A stretch of DNA of 64,000 bases from contig JADLDI010000078.1 of assembly GCA_020846745.1 (NCBI GenBank), positions 1 through 64,000 of the forward strand, read 5' to 3'. The position numbers and the translations under genes were made by a program. This DNA comes from Bryobacterales bacterium. Its GTDB lineage: Bacteria > Acidobacteriota > Terriglobia > Bryobacterales > Bryobacteraceae. The notes beneath the pieces were generated by a model. It worked only from the letters and a program-made list of their open reading frames with translations. It did not search any database and was not told the origin of the DNA. Below, one piece after another: positions 33,492 through 43,113 of the stretch. The number at the start of each line of letters is the position of its first letter. The stretch's first letter is position 1.

Positions 33492-34448
33492 TTAGTCCAT
33501 GTAATACCAGAACTTCGGATCGGTCCCGAGGTCCTCTTTCAACCGGAATACCTTTTTGTTTGCCAGAATCCAGCGGATCTCGCCGTTCGGATCGAGCAGG
33601 TTCCCGAATACTCGTGCACCAGTCGGACAGGCCTCGACGCAAGCCGGATTCTTTCCTTCGCGGCTGCGCTGAATGCAGAACGTGCATTTCTCAACCACGC
33701 CCTTGTTACGCAGGCGATTGCCCAGATAGTGCTGGTTAGGATTCAATTCGGCCTCGGGAACCTGCGGCGCCGACCAGTTAAACCGGCGCGCATCGTACGG
33801 GCACGCCGCCATGCAGTAACGGCACCCGATGCACCAGTTGTAGTCCACCACCACAATCCCGTCCGGCTCTTTCCAGGTTGCCTTCACCGGGCAGACATCC
33901 ACGCACGGCGGATTGTCGCACTGCATGCACTGCGTGCCGATATAGAAATGTCCCGCCGCCGGCACTTCGTGGGCAAACTCATCGGTCGATTCCGAAAAGT
34001 CCAGCTGACCGTTCGTATGCTCATGGATCCGTATGTAGGCCATGTGCGTCGACCGGTCCTGGTTATTCTCGGCCACACACGCCTTTACACACTCGCCATA
34101 GCCGCGGCACTTCGAAACGTTGAATGCGTATCCGTACAGCACACCGGGCCGCGCCGCTGTCGAAGATACATCGATCGACCGGCCGGTCTCTAACTCGTAC
34201 CGCCGCTCCAACCGCTCGACGGCACCGGCCTTCTCCTGCTCCGTCATCAACCGGTAATGCCCCTGGAAGAACTGCTTCCATTCGAGCAGCGCCTTTTCGC
34301 GAGCCTCCTGTGTCGCCAGCGGATTCAATGACGAACCAGCTACTGCCGCGGTTGCCGCCACGCCGGCCGCGACGGTAGCCACGGCCGTGCGCCGTGTCAT
34401 CGGCTTCTCTAAGATCTGTACCAGCTTGTTACTCACGGCCGCCTCCAT
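33492..34448 (-). CDS. Periplasmic four-cluster [4Fe-4S] ferredoxin (NrfC/DsrO-like)
   Basis: 318 aa. An N-terminal twin-Arg segment (MTRRTAVATVAAGVAAT, after about 16 residues) suggests Tat export. Four Cys groups typical of NrfC/PsrB/DsrO proteins: CRGYGECVKAC, CMQCDNPPCVDVCP, CIGCRYCMAACP and CTFCIQRSREGKNPACVEAC, for four [4Fe-4S] clusters. Carries electrons from the NrfD subunit to the periplasmic enzyme. Overlaps the upstream cytochrome gene by 20 bp. Confidence 0.92.
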   Translation of the reverse strand: MEAAVSNKLVQILEKPMTRRTAVATVAAGVAATAAVAGSSLNPLATQEAREKALLEWKQFFQGHYRLMTEQEKAGAVERLERRYELETGRSIDVSSTAARPGVLYGYAFNVSKCRGYGECVKACVAENNQDRSTHMAYIRIHEHTNGQLDFSESTDEFAHEVPAAGHFYIGTQCMQCDNPPCVDVCPVKATWKEPDGIVVVDYNWCIGCRYCMAACPYDARRFNWSAPQVPEAELNPNQHYLGNRLRNKGVVEKCTFCIQRSREGKNPACVEACPTGARVFGNLLDPNGEIRWILANKKVFRLKEDLGTDPKFWYYMD

Positions 34449-35067
34449 TCACCCGCCCGTTATCGGCCACGCCGGTTAGCGCCGCATGCACCGGCAACCG
34501 GTGGTCCCACGCGGGTTGATGTGGATTGTGGCACTCCACGCACGTCTTCGACACTCGCGGCGGCGCCCATCCGGCGACGCGCTTCCCATGCGCACCGGCG
34601 GCCCAATCTGAGCCCTGTTTGAAGTGACACTGGCTGCACACCTGCCAACTCGCATTCATGGCGACAGGTTCCCCGGCCACACTCTTCAACCGGTTGAGAT
34701 CCGCGGTATCGTGACAGGTTGCGCAATTCATCACCGACTTGTTCGCGTGCTTCAGTTGCAGGTTCCAATGGGCCTTCGTCTTGCCGTCTTTACCGTCGTG
34801 CTTCATCTGCTGCAGCGGCACTTTGTGGCACTTTGCGCACGGAAATTTCTCCATCGCGGCTTCCCGGCTACGGATCTGAAACTGGAACTTACCCGTGTCG
34901 ACCGGCACCAACCGCGCACTGTCGAACTCGGCGGCCAGATTCAGGCCACCAGCAGTATTCGCCGCCTCAGCTTCTTTCACCCGGTGCAGCACCCCGCCGT
35001 CACCACCCTCGCCGCCGCACGAGGCCAGCAACATGGCAGCCGCTAAACTCGCCCACAACCACCTCAT
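34429..35067 (-). CDS. Tetraheme cytochrome c lipoprotein
   Basis: 212 aa from ATG at 35067, overlapping the upstream stop by ATGA. Lipobox LLASC at about residues 13-17, so it is probably lipid-anchored. Four CxxCH heme sites: CAKCH, CATCH, CSQCH and CVECH. Not similar to NapC by eye (no N-terminal TM anchor). Probably relays electrons between the FeS/NrfD module and NapA in the periplasm. Confidence 0.88.
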   Translation of the reverse strand: MRWLWASLAAAMLLASCGGEGGDGGVLHRVKEAEAANTAGGLNLAAEFDSARLVPVDTGKFQFQIRSREAAMEKFPCAKCHKVPLQQMKHDGKDGKTKAHWNLQLKHANKSVMNCATCHDTADLNRLKSVAGEPVAMNASWQVCSQCHFKQGSDWAAGAHGKRVAGWAPPRVSKTCVECHNPHQPAWDHRLPVHAALTGVADNGRVNGGGRE

Positions 35068-35735
35068 TGCGCCCCTCCCTCGCGAACAAACACTTCGTTC
35101 GTCTCCTGCGGTACATGGCACTGCCGGCAGTTCACGCGTTCCGGGTGCGGCGTCCGGATCTTGGCCACGGCGGCCGGTCCCGCATGGCACGCTAAACAGT
35201 TCGCGCGCATCTGGAGCGAGTGTGGAATCGGCGGCGGCGCGCCCGCCAACTGTTGCCCGTCGACCTCCGGCGCCGCCGCGTGCTCAAACGTCGATGCCAC
35301 AAACGGCGGCACCTTGGCCTGCGGCACATGGCATTGCCGGCAGTTTTCAAATGCCGGATGGGGAGTTAGCGGAGCATACGCCTTGAACACAGGGACATAT
35401 CCGCCCGCGCGGTGGCATGCGAGGCAGTTACCGGCACCCATGCTCTTGTCTTCCAGTAACTCATGCGGAATAACCGGGGGAGCGCCGGGGAATGCGCGTA
35501 AGTTTTGAAACGCTTCGAGCGTTCGTTTCGTTTGCGGCCCGTCGACACTCTTCATGTAACCGAGCGCATCCGGCATCATCTGGAACGTCTCCGCCTCGCC
35601 GGCGATCACTTCCGGGTGGAGCAGTCCCGCGGCCGGCACGCCCGCCGCCCGGTGCCGTGCTAGGCTGCCCACGGTGATCGTGCCTAGAAACATCAGGCTT
35701 GTCACCGCCGTTATCTTGTAATATTTCCCGGGCAT
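35064..35735 (-). CDS. NapB-like multiheme cytochrome c
   Basis: 223 aa from ATG at 35735, with an N-terminal TM/signal segment. Four CxxCH sites arranged as two copies of one unit (PPVIPHELLEDK...CLACH...CRQCHVPQ and PPPIPHSLQM...CLACH...CRQCHVPQ). Each unit resembles the diheme NapB subunit, with its PPxIPH motif, so the gene appears to be an internal duplication of NapB. It starts 2 bp after napA. Accepts electrons and passes them to NapA, by homology. Confidence 0.82.
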   Translation of the reverse strand: MPGKYYKITAVTSLMFLGTITVGSLARHRAAGVPAAGLLHPEVIAGEAETFQMMPDALGYMKSVDGPQTKRTLEAFQNLRAFPGAPPVIPHELLEDKSMGAGNCLACHRAGGYVPVFKAYAPLTPHPAFENCRQCHVPQAKVPPFVASTFEHAAAPEVDGQQLAGAPPPIPHSLQMRANCLACHAGPAAVAKIRTPHPERVNCRQCHVPQETNEVFVREGGAQ

Positions 35736-35737
35736 GG

Positions 35738-38062
35738 TTAGCCTGCCCGTTCCACGCGCACCGCGCACTTCTTGTAATCAGGCTGCTTGCTGATTGGGCA
35801 GTGCGCATCGAGCGTCAACTCGTTAATCAGCTTGCTTTCATCGAAGAACGGCACGAACACCTGACCCTTCGGCGGCCGCCCGCGCCCATCGATCATCGCC
35901 GGCAGCACAATGGAACCGCGCCGGCTAACCAGCCTTACCGGATCGCCATTTCTCACCGACAACGCGGCCGCATCCGCCGGATTTAACTCCACATAGGCCC
36001 GCGGAACCGCTCTGTGTAACACTGGAATGCGCCGCGTCAGCGACCCTGTGTGCCAGTGCTCCACCACGCGGCCGGTGTTCAGCCAGAACGGATATTCCGT
36101 ATCCGGTACCTCTGGCGGAGCCTCATAGGGCCGGAACCACACCCACGCCTTGCCTTCCGGCTTGCCGTAGAAATCGAACCCTTCCCGTTTCGCCGCCGGA
36201 TCGTACTTCGGGTTATACCGCCACTTAGTTTCTTTCCCGCCGGGGCACGGCCACATCACACCGGGCCGCCGGCGTAACTCCTCATAACTCGCCATCTCAT
36301 GGTCCGGACCATGATGGAATTTCGAATACTCTTTCCAGATCTCGTGTATGTAGTTTTGGCGCGTCCAGGGGAACAGCTTGCCGTAGCCCATCCGCCGCGC
36401 GACCTCAATGATTTGCCAGCCATCCGAAATCGCGTCTCCCGGCGGTTGCACCAGTTGATCCCAATGCTGTGTGCGCCGCTCAGAGTTCCCGAACATGCCC
36501 TCGCGTTCAATCCACATGGCCGACGGCAGCACAACGTCGGCGACATCCGTCGTCGGCGTCGGGTATACGTCAGAAACCACGATGAAGCTGCCCGGCAACT
36601 TCGCCCCATCGCGATACCGCTTCAACTTGGGCATCGTCACCATGGGGTTGGTCACCTGAATCCAGAGAAACTTGATGTCGCCGCGATCCAGCCCGCGGAA
36701 GATCTCCACCGTATGCAGTCCCGGTTTCGGATTGATCTTCTCCACCGGCACGCCCCAGATCTCCGCGGCATGTTTCCGGTCTTTCTCATTCGTAACTTCC
36801 CCATGCGGCAGGCGGTTACACAACGTGCCCACCTCGCGCACCGTTCCGCAGGCGCTCGGCTGGCCTGTTAGCGAGAACGGACTGTTCCCCGGCGTCGATA
36901 TTTTGCCGGTGAGTAAGTGGATGTTATAAACCAGGTTATTAATCCAGGTGCCGCGCGTGTGCTGGTTCATCCCCATGCACCACAGCGACATCACCTTTCG
37001 CCGCGGGTCGCCATAGAGCGACGCCATGTACCGTATGTCCGCCGCCGGCACACCAGAGGTCTTTTCCACCTTCTCGGGCGTATACTCCGCCAGCATCTCT
37101 TTGTAGCGGTCGAAACTGATCGGTTCCGGCTCGTCTTTGAAGTTTTCCTTGTCCTTCAACCCGTAGCCGATGTTCGTCTTGCCTTGACGGAATGTGCAGT
37201 AGCGTTCGATAAACGCATGGTTCACCTGGCCCGTGCGGATCAGTTCGTAACAAATCGCATTCGCCACGGCTAAGTCGGTCTGCGGCCGGAACAGGATCGA
37301 CTTATCCGCCGCCATGCTCGTCCGCGTCGTGCGCGTGGCAAAGTCGATGATCTTCACGCCCGGGCGTTTCATCCGTTGATCGAGCAATCGCGAAAACAGC
37401 ACCGGATGCATTTCCGCCATGTTGTTGCCCCACAGGATGAACACATCGGCGTGCTCGATGTCCTCGTAGCACCCCATCGGCTCGTCGAGGCCGAACGAGG
37501 TCATCATCCCGGTCACCGCGCTCGCCATGCACAGGCGCGCATTGCCTTCCAGGTTGTTCGACCCGATTGCGCCCTTCATGAACTTCGACGCGACATACCC
37601 GTCGGGAATCGCCCACTGGCCCGACCCGTACATCGCCACCGCGCCCGTCCCATGCGAAGCGATGGTTTCCGACATCTTCTTCGCCACCAGGTCCAGCGCC
37701 TCGTTCAGCGGCACCGGCACCAGCTTGCCGTCCTTGCGCACCAATGCTTTGGTGATCCGGTCCGCACCATACAGCGCCAGCACGGAATGGTAGCCCTTTA
37801 CGCAGCAAAGGCCCTTGTTTACCGGACTCTCGGGATCGCCCTTCACCGCGACCGCCTTGCCCTGTTTCGAAATGCCGATCAACAGTCCGCAACCGGTCCC
37901 GCAGAACCGGCACGGCGCCTTCTTCCAGTCGACATCCGTGGGCGGCTTATCCGGCAGTTTCGCACCGAACACCACGCCCGGCATCAGGGATTCCGCCGCT
38001 GCGATACCCGCCGAAAAAGCCAATTGCTTCAGCAGTGTGCGCCTGTCGAGAATCTGTGTCAT
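35738..38062 (-). CDS. napA: Periplasmic nitrate reductase-type molybdoenzyme (NapA-like)
   Basis: 774 aa from ATG at 38062, overlapping napD by ATGA. Tat signal with RR at 7-8 (LDRRTLLKQLAFSAG). [4Fe-4S] motif CRFCGTGC at C51, C54 and C58 plus a fourth Cys at 86/87, and the likely Mo ligand C178 in NARLCMASAV. The molybdopterin-binding domains follow with the C-terminal oxidoreductase fold ending in RKCAVRVERAG-type sequence. Reduces nitrate to nitrite in the periplasm by homology and by the NapD neighbour; a different oxyanion substrate is not excluded. Confidence 0.92.
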   Translation of the reverse strand: MTQILDRRTLLKQLAFSAGIAAAESLMPGVVFGAKLPDKPPTDVDWKKAPCRFCGTGCGLLIGISKQGKAVAVKGDPESPVNKGLCCVKGYHSVLALYGADRITKALVRKDGKLVPVPLNEALDLVAKKMSETIASHGTGAVAMYGSGQWAIPDGYVASKFMKGAIGSNNLEGNARLCMASAVTGMMTSFGLDEPMGCYEDIEHADVFILWGNNMAEMHPVLFSRLLDQRMKRPGVKIIDFATRTTRTSMAADKSILFRPQTDLAVANAICYELIRTGQVNHAFIERYCTFRQGKTNIGYGLKDKENFKDEPEPISFDRYKEMLAEYTPEKVEKTSGVPAADIRYMASLYGDPRRKVMSLWCMGMNQHTRGTWINNLVYNIHLLTGKISTPGNSPFSLTGQPSACGTVREVGTLCNRLPHGEVTNEKDRKHAAEIWGVPVEKINPKPGLHTVEIFRGLDRGDIKFLWIQVTNPMVTMPKLKRYRDGAKLPGSFIVVSDVYPTPTTDVADVVLPSAMWIEREGMFGNSERRTQHWDQLVQPPGDAISDGWQIIEVARRMGYGKLFPWTRQNYIHEIWKEYSKFHHGPDHEMASYEELRRRPGVMWPCPGGKETKWRYNPKYDPAAKREGFDFYGKPEGKAWVWFRPYEAPPEVPDTEYPFWLNTGRVVEHWHTGSLTRRIPVLHRAVPRAYVELNPADAAALSVRNGDPVRLVSRRGSIVLPAMIDGRGRPPKGQVFVPFFDESKLINELTLDAHCPISKQPDYKKCAVRVERAG

Positions 38063-38286
38063 TCGGCCCACCCCCCAACCATCGCCAGGCAGGTGATGCC
38101 TTCCACCTGTTCCAACCGCCGCTCCAGTGCTTTTTGTTCGGAGTCGTTCGAAGACTCCGTCACCAGCACCAGCAGATCCTGGTTCAACGCAGGTGTGATT
38201 TCACACTCAGAAAGGCTTCGCAGAGCTTCAGCGACGCTCTGCAATCGCCCCGGTTCCGCATAGACAAGATAACTCTGAATCGTCAT
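38059..38286 (-). CDS. napD: NapD-family Tat-signal chaperone
   Basis: 75 aa from ATG at 38286; a longer GTG start at 38316 would add 10 residues. Ferredoxin-like fold protein of NapD size, with IQSYLVYAEPGRLQSVAEAL and a C-terminal ITCLAMVGGWAE. NapD binds the NapA signal peptide and delays export until the Mo cofactor is in place. First gene of the nap operon. Confidence 0.8.
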   Translation of the reverse strand: MTIQSYLVYAEPGRLQSVAEALRSLSECEITPALNQDLLVLVTESSNDSEQKALERRLEQVEGITCLAMVGGWAE

Positions 38287-38360
38287 CGCTATAGCAGTTG
38301 TACCGGGAACCGACAAAAGCTACAGTGACTGGAATCACCACATGTCGATTTTCCGCCAAA

Positions 38361-38386
38361 TGCGCAAGAAAGGACGGGCTTGCGCA
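38361..38386. promoter_or_regulatory. Perfect inverted repeat between nap operon and upstream gene
   Basis: TGCGCAAG and CTTGCGCA are perfect 8-bp arms with a 10-bp spacer, about 75-100 bp upstream of napD and 41 bp past the end of the lipoprotein gene. Could be an enhancer-type site for the nearby NtrC-like regulator or a terminator of the upstream gene. No FNR-type TTGAT-N4-ATCAA site or -24/-12 RpoN promoter was found in the napD leader. Confidence 0.45.
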
Positions 38387-38427
38387 ACCAGGACCACCGG
38401 GCGTCAGCGGGCGGTCACAGCCGCGTC

Positions 38428-39054
38428 CTACCGCAGGTTCCGGATCAAATCCTGGGCCAGAATATCCGCGCGGTCCGCCAACCCTTTGGCCACCGCCAGA
38501 TCAGTCTCGCGTGCTTGCTGTGCCTGCATGATGAACGACCGCGCACGCTGATAGTTCGCGCGATCGGACCCGCGCAACCTTCGCGGATCGAGTCTCGATA
38601 AATTCGTTTGTGCACGCTGCAGGGCCGCGTCGATTGCCGAATTATAGGCCGCCTGCTCTTGTTGGCTGAGGATAGCTCCCAATTGCGGCAGCGGCGTCTC
38701 CGTTGGAGCCTCCGGTACCGGTTCCGCGGGCGCTGCTGGACCCGGCGGTTGCGTGCTTGCCGTCGTCGGAGCCTTGGGGGCGGGCGTCCGCCGCGTTGTC
38801 CTTACCGGCTTCGGCGGCTCAACCGGTTGTGGAACTTTCGGTTGTGCACCTGGCGGCAATGTCGGAATCTGGCTCGTTTTCGGCTGCTCTACCGGTGGCG
38901 GCGCCTGGATTGTCGGCGGCGGCTCCGGCACGCTGCTCGGCGGCGCAACGATCAGCGGCGGCGCGCCGGCACGGCTCCGCTTCAGCTTTGCGCATCCTGT
39001 GGTCAGCGCCAGCGCGATCACCACCCAGCGCAGTGCCATGCGGCTGTCGATCAC
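38428..39054 (-). CDS. Proline-rich lipoprotein of unknown function
   Basis: 208 aa from GTG at 39054, or 203 aa from ATG at 39039. Lipobox ALTTGC near residues 17-21, a Pro/Thr-rich linker (about 35-125), then a helical C-terminal segment with many Gln and Arg (about 130-205, SQQEQAAYNSAIDAALQRAQ). Overlaps the histidine kinase stop and is coded in the same direction. The linker suggests an envelope protein reaching through the periplasm. No family recognised. Confidence 0.65.
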   Translation of the reverse strand: MIDSRMALRWVVIALALTTGCAKLKRSRAGAPPLIVAPPSSVPEPPPTIQAPPPVEQPKTSQIPTLPPGAQPKVPQPVEPPKPVRTTRRTPAPKAPTTASTQPPGPAAPAEPVPEAPTETPLPQLGAILSQQEQAAYNSAIDAALQRAQTNLSRLDPRRLRGSDRANYQRARSFIMQAQQARETDLAVAKGLADRADILAQDLIRNLR

Positions 39055-40958
39055 ACCCGCACCCCCTGCGTCACCGATGCTTCCACGCTCGGCTCCACAT
39101 CGTCCACCAGCGGGAACCGCATACGGAACGTCGTCCCCTGTCCCGGCTCCGTCGTGAATTCGATCGTCGCATTATGCAGCTGGATTATGCGGAATGTCAT
39201 CGCCAATCCGATGCCCGATCCCTTCTGCTTCGTCGAGAAGTACAGATTGAAGATCTTGTCCCGAACCTCCGGCGGAATCCCCGGCCCGGTATCGGATACG
39301 AAAAGTACCGCATCGTCCCCCTCGCGTTCCACGCGCACTTTCAACTCACCCCCCGTTTTCATTGCCTCCAAACCATTGGTTACTACGTTCAATAACGCCT
39401 GCTTCAACAGGTCTTCGTCGCCGCGAATCGTGCTTACCGGTTGCGCGGCTCCAAACGTAACAGCGACGTGGGCACGCTCGGCCTGCGGCCACACCAGCGA
39501 GGTAATCTGCTTGGCTAAGTCAACCAGATTGATGTCCCGCAACCGCAAATCCACCGGGCGCGTAAAGTCCAAGAACGTCTTCACTACCCGGTCGAGCCGC
39601 GAAATCTCCGACGCAATTACGTTCAACTCGCGTGAATCGAGGTCCGCTTCGCGCAGCCGGCTTTTCAGGATTTCAATGTGCAGCGCAATCGCATTCAGCG
39701 GATTCTTGATCTCGTGCGCCACCCCGCCCGTCAGCCGGCTGATTGCGGCCAGCCGCGTCGAGATATCCAACTGCGACCGCAACTGCCGCCGCGACTCCAG
39801 ATCGCGCAGCGTCAACAAAACGCTGAACTTACCCAGTTGCGGGAACCCTTCCATCAACTCCACGTTCACCAGCACGCGTACCGCCGGCAGCGGCCCCCGC
39901 TCGATTGTCAGCGCCGCATCGCGTACCGGCCGCTGTTGCGACGTCACCTGCTCCAGCAGCGTCCCGATTGGCGTGTCCGGCGGGAAGATCTCCCGGAACG
40001 GCCGCCCTGAAATCTCGTCCCGCGACAAACCCAAAAGCCGCTCCGCCGCGTTCGAAATCCGCATCAGCCTTCCGTTCGGGTCAAACAGCAGCACCCCTTC
40101 TTCCAGGCGTTCCAACATCCGCTCGATGTTGTTGCGCAGCAGGTGCACGTCTTCCTTCGCGCCCCGGAACTGCTGGCTGAGCAAGTCGAGCTTGCTCTGC
40201 ATGTCGGCGAACTCTTTCACTTCACGCCCGCTCGCCGGCTTCGAGACCGGGTCCGGCTTACCCGCCGCCAGGTTTTCAATCGTTCGCGACAGCCGTTCGA
40301 TCGACCGCAACAGCAGGTTCGAAAACAGATACGCCATAATCACCGACGCCAGCAAGCTGAACGTCGACACCAGCGCCAAACTTGTCACCTGCGGCTTGAT
40401 GGCCGACCGCAACAGCACGCCCGACACAATGATCCGGACCGTTAAAATCGTTTGTCCCGTTACGCCCAGCGTTTCAATCAGCGCATAGTCGCGGCTCTCG
40501 GTAAATACCTCCAGTAACCGGTCCCAAACCGGCCGGTCTCCCCACTCCCGCAAGCCCGGCAACGACAGATAGTCCGGTTTGCGCTGCTCCATCGGGGAAG
40601 ACGCCGTCAACACCCTGTCCTGGGCATCGCAAATCAAAATCTCCACCACCGGCGCCGTGCTGTTCGCGCTGATTTTGGTCAGCAGCAGCGCGAGCGGCTC
40701 GTCGCGGACCACAATGTCCTGCCACAACGCTTTCAGCTCTTCGACGTTCTTCGGCTGGGGCCGCGCATTCGCCGCCTGCTCGTTTACGCGCACCAGCACC
40801 AGGTGCCGCACTTGCGCCAGTATCGATTCCGACCGCTCTAACGCGTCCCGAAACTTGTCCTCCGCCGCGATCCGCAAGCTGATCACACACTGCGCGAACA
40901 CCAGCAGCGTCACCAGCGTGACAATCGATATACGGAGGCGCGTCTTGAGCGAATTCAT
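39051..40958 (-). CDS. Sensor histidine kinase (NtrB/AtoS-like)
   Basis: 635 aa. N-terminal TM (about 8-30), a periplasmic sensor of about 145 residues, second TM (about 191-214), HAMP, PAS (about 280-380), HisKA with phospho-acceptor H415 (GGVAHEIKNPLNA), and an HATPase domain with GTGLAM-type G box at the C-terminus (GSGIGLAM). Cognate response regulator lies 28 bp upstream. Proximity to nap hints at a respiratory signal such as nitrate, but the ligand is unknown. Confidence 0.92.
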   Translation of the reverse strand: MNSLKTRLRISIVTLVTLLVFAQCVISLRIAAEDKFRDALERSESILAQVRHLVLVRVNEQAANARPQPKNVEELKALWQDIVVRDEPLALLLTKISANSTAPVVEILICDAQDRVLTASSPMEQRKPDYLSLPGLREWGDRPVWDRLLEVFTESRDYALIETLGVTGQTILTVRIIVSGVLLRSAIKPQVTSLALVSTFSLLASVIMAYLFSNLLLRSIERLSRTIENLAAGKPDPVSKPASGREVKEFADMQSKLDLLSQQFRGAKEDVHLLRNNIERMLERLEEGVLLFDPNGRLMRISNAAERLLGLSRDEISGRPFREIFPPDTPIGTLLEQVTSQQRPVRDAALTIERGPLPAVRVLVNVELMEGFPQLGKFSVLLTLRDLESRRQLRSQLDISTRLAAISRLTGGVAHEIKNPLNAIALHIEILKSRLREADLDSRELNVIASEISRLDRVVKTFLDFTRPVDLRLRDINLVDLAKQITSLVWPQAERAHVAVTFGAAQPVSTIRGDEDLLKQALLNVVTNGLEAMKTGGELKVRVEREGDDAVLFVSDTGPGIPPEVRDKIFNLYFSTKQKGSGIGLAMTFRIIQLHNATIEFTTEPGQGTTFRMRFPLVDDVEPSVEASVTQGVRV

Positions 40959-40986
40959 ATCGGGCCGGGCCTTTTAGAAAGCCCCC

Positions 40987-42447
<1,461 letters not shown>

Positions 42448-42468
42448 TACTCTCAGTGTAGCGGCGTA

Positions 42469-43110
42469 TTAATAGGTGCGGAGTGTGGAATCGTCCAAAT
42501 CAGCCGCCACCCATCTTCGCGTGCCTTTGTAGGCGCCGTGCTCCGTGAAGAACCAGTGATGAAATGCACGTACGTCTGTCAGCGACGCGATCAGCCCGCG
42601 CATTCGCGCCAGGCTTTCCTTCTCCCGTTCCATCCGGCGCGTCACCGCCGTCTCGTCGAGGCCCCGATTTGCGGTGGATAAGAAATGCAAGTGGTACTCC
42701 GGTTGTACCGGGCGCAGCCCGAAAACCCACCGGAACACCGCTTCCGTCCGCTCCATGTGGAACTCGGAGTTCACCGCCAGCAACCGCCGCCACCCGCGCG
42801 GACCGGTATGAATCATCCGTGCAAACCACGCGTTCCCCACGGTGTCGTACGAAGCCGTCTCCACATACACCCGCGATGCCTTGACGCCGCGCGAGATGAG
42901 GTAATTCGCGGCCGCGACTGACTCGAAGATCGGAAACCCCTGCGAATCCCGGGGTGGCGGCTTGTGCGGCGTTCCGGCTGACAGCGCCACAATCGGCGTG
43001 TCCTCACCTGCCGCCAGAATCGCCGCGTCCAGACGCGCTACTACCCACGGGGGCACCGTGCCGTCCGCCAGCAATCCGCCGCCAGGAATCAGAACCGCGT
43101 CGTACCGCAA
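42469..43110 (-). CDS. YdcF/DUF218-family protein
   Basis: 213 aa from a TTG start at 43110. DUF218 traits: YDAVLIPGGGLLADGTVP, IVALSAGTP, SRVYVETASYDTVGNA and the LLAVNSEFHMERTEAVF block. The family is linked to envelope polysaccharide or SAM binding, without a settled reaction. No TM helix is visible here, unlike ElyC-type members. It sits between the DUF1080 gene and the NtrC-like gene, all on the minus strand. Confidence 0.8.
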   Translation of the reverse strand: MRYDAVLIPGGGLLADGTVPPWVVARLDAAILAAGEDTPIVALSAGTPHKPPPRDSQGFPIFESVAAANYLISRGVKASRVYVETASYDTVGNAWFARMIHTGPRGWRRLLAVNSEFHMERTEAVFRWVFGLRPVQPEYHLHFLSTANRGLDETAVTRRMEREKESLARMRGLIASLTDVRAFHHWFFTEHGAYKGTRRWVAADLDDSTLRTY

Positions 43111-43113
43111 ACG

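Noticed and set aside
38287..38427. Sigma-54 promoter or FNR box before napD
   Set aside because: GG and GC elements occur but never with the required 10-bp spacing, and no TTGAT-N4-ATCAA site is present.
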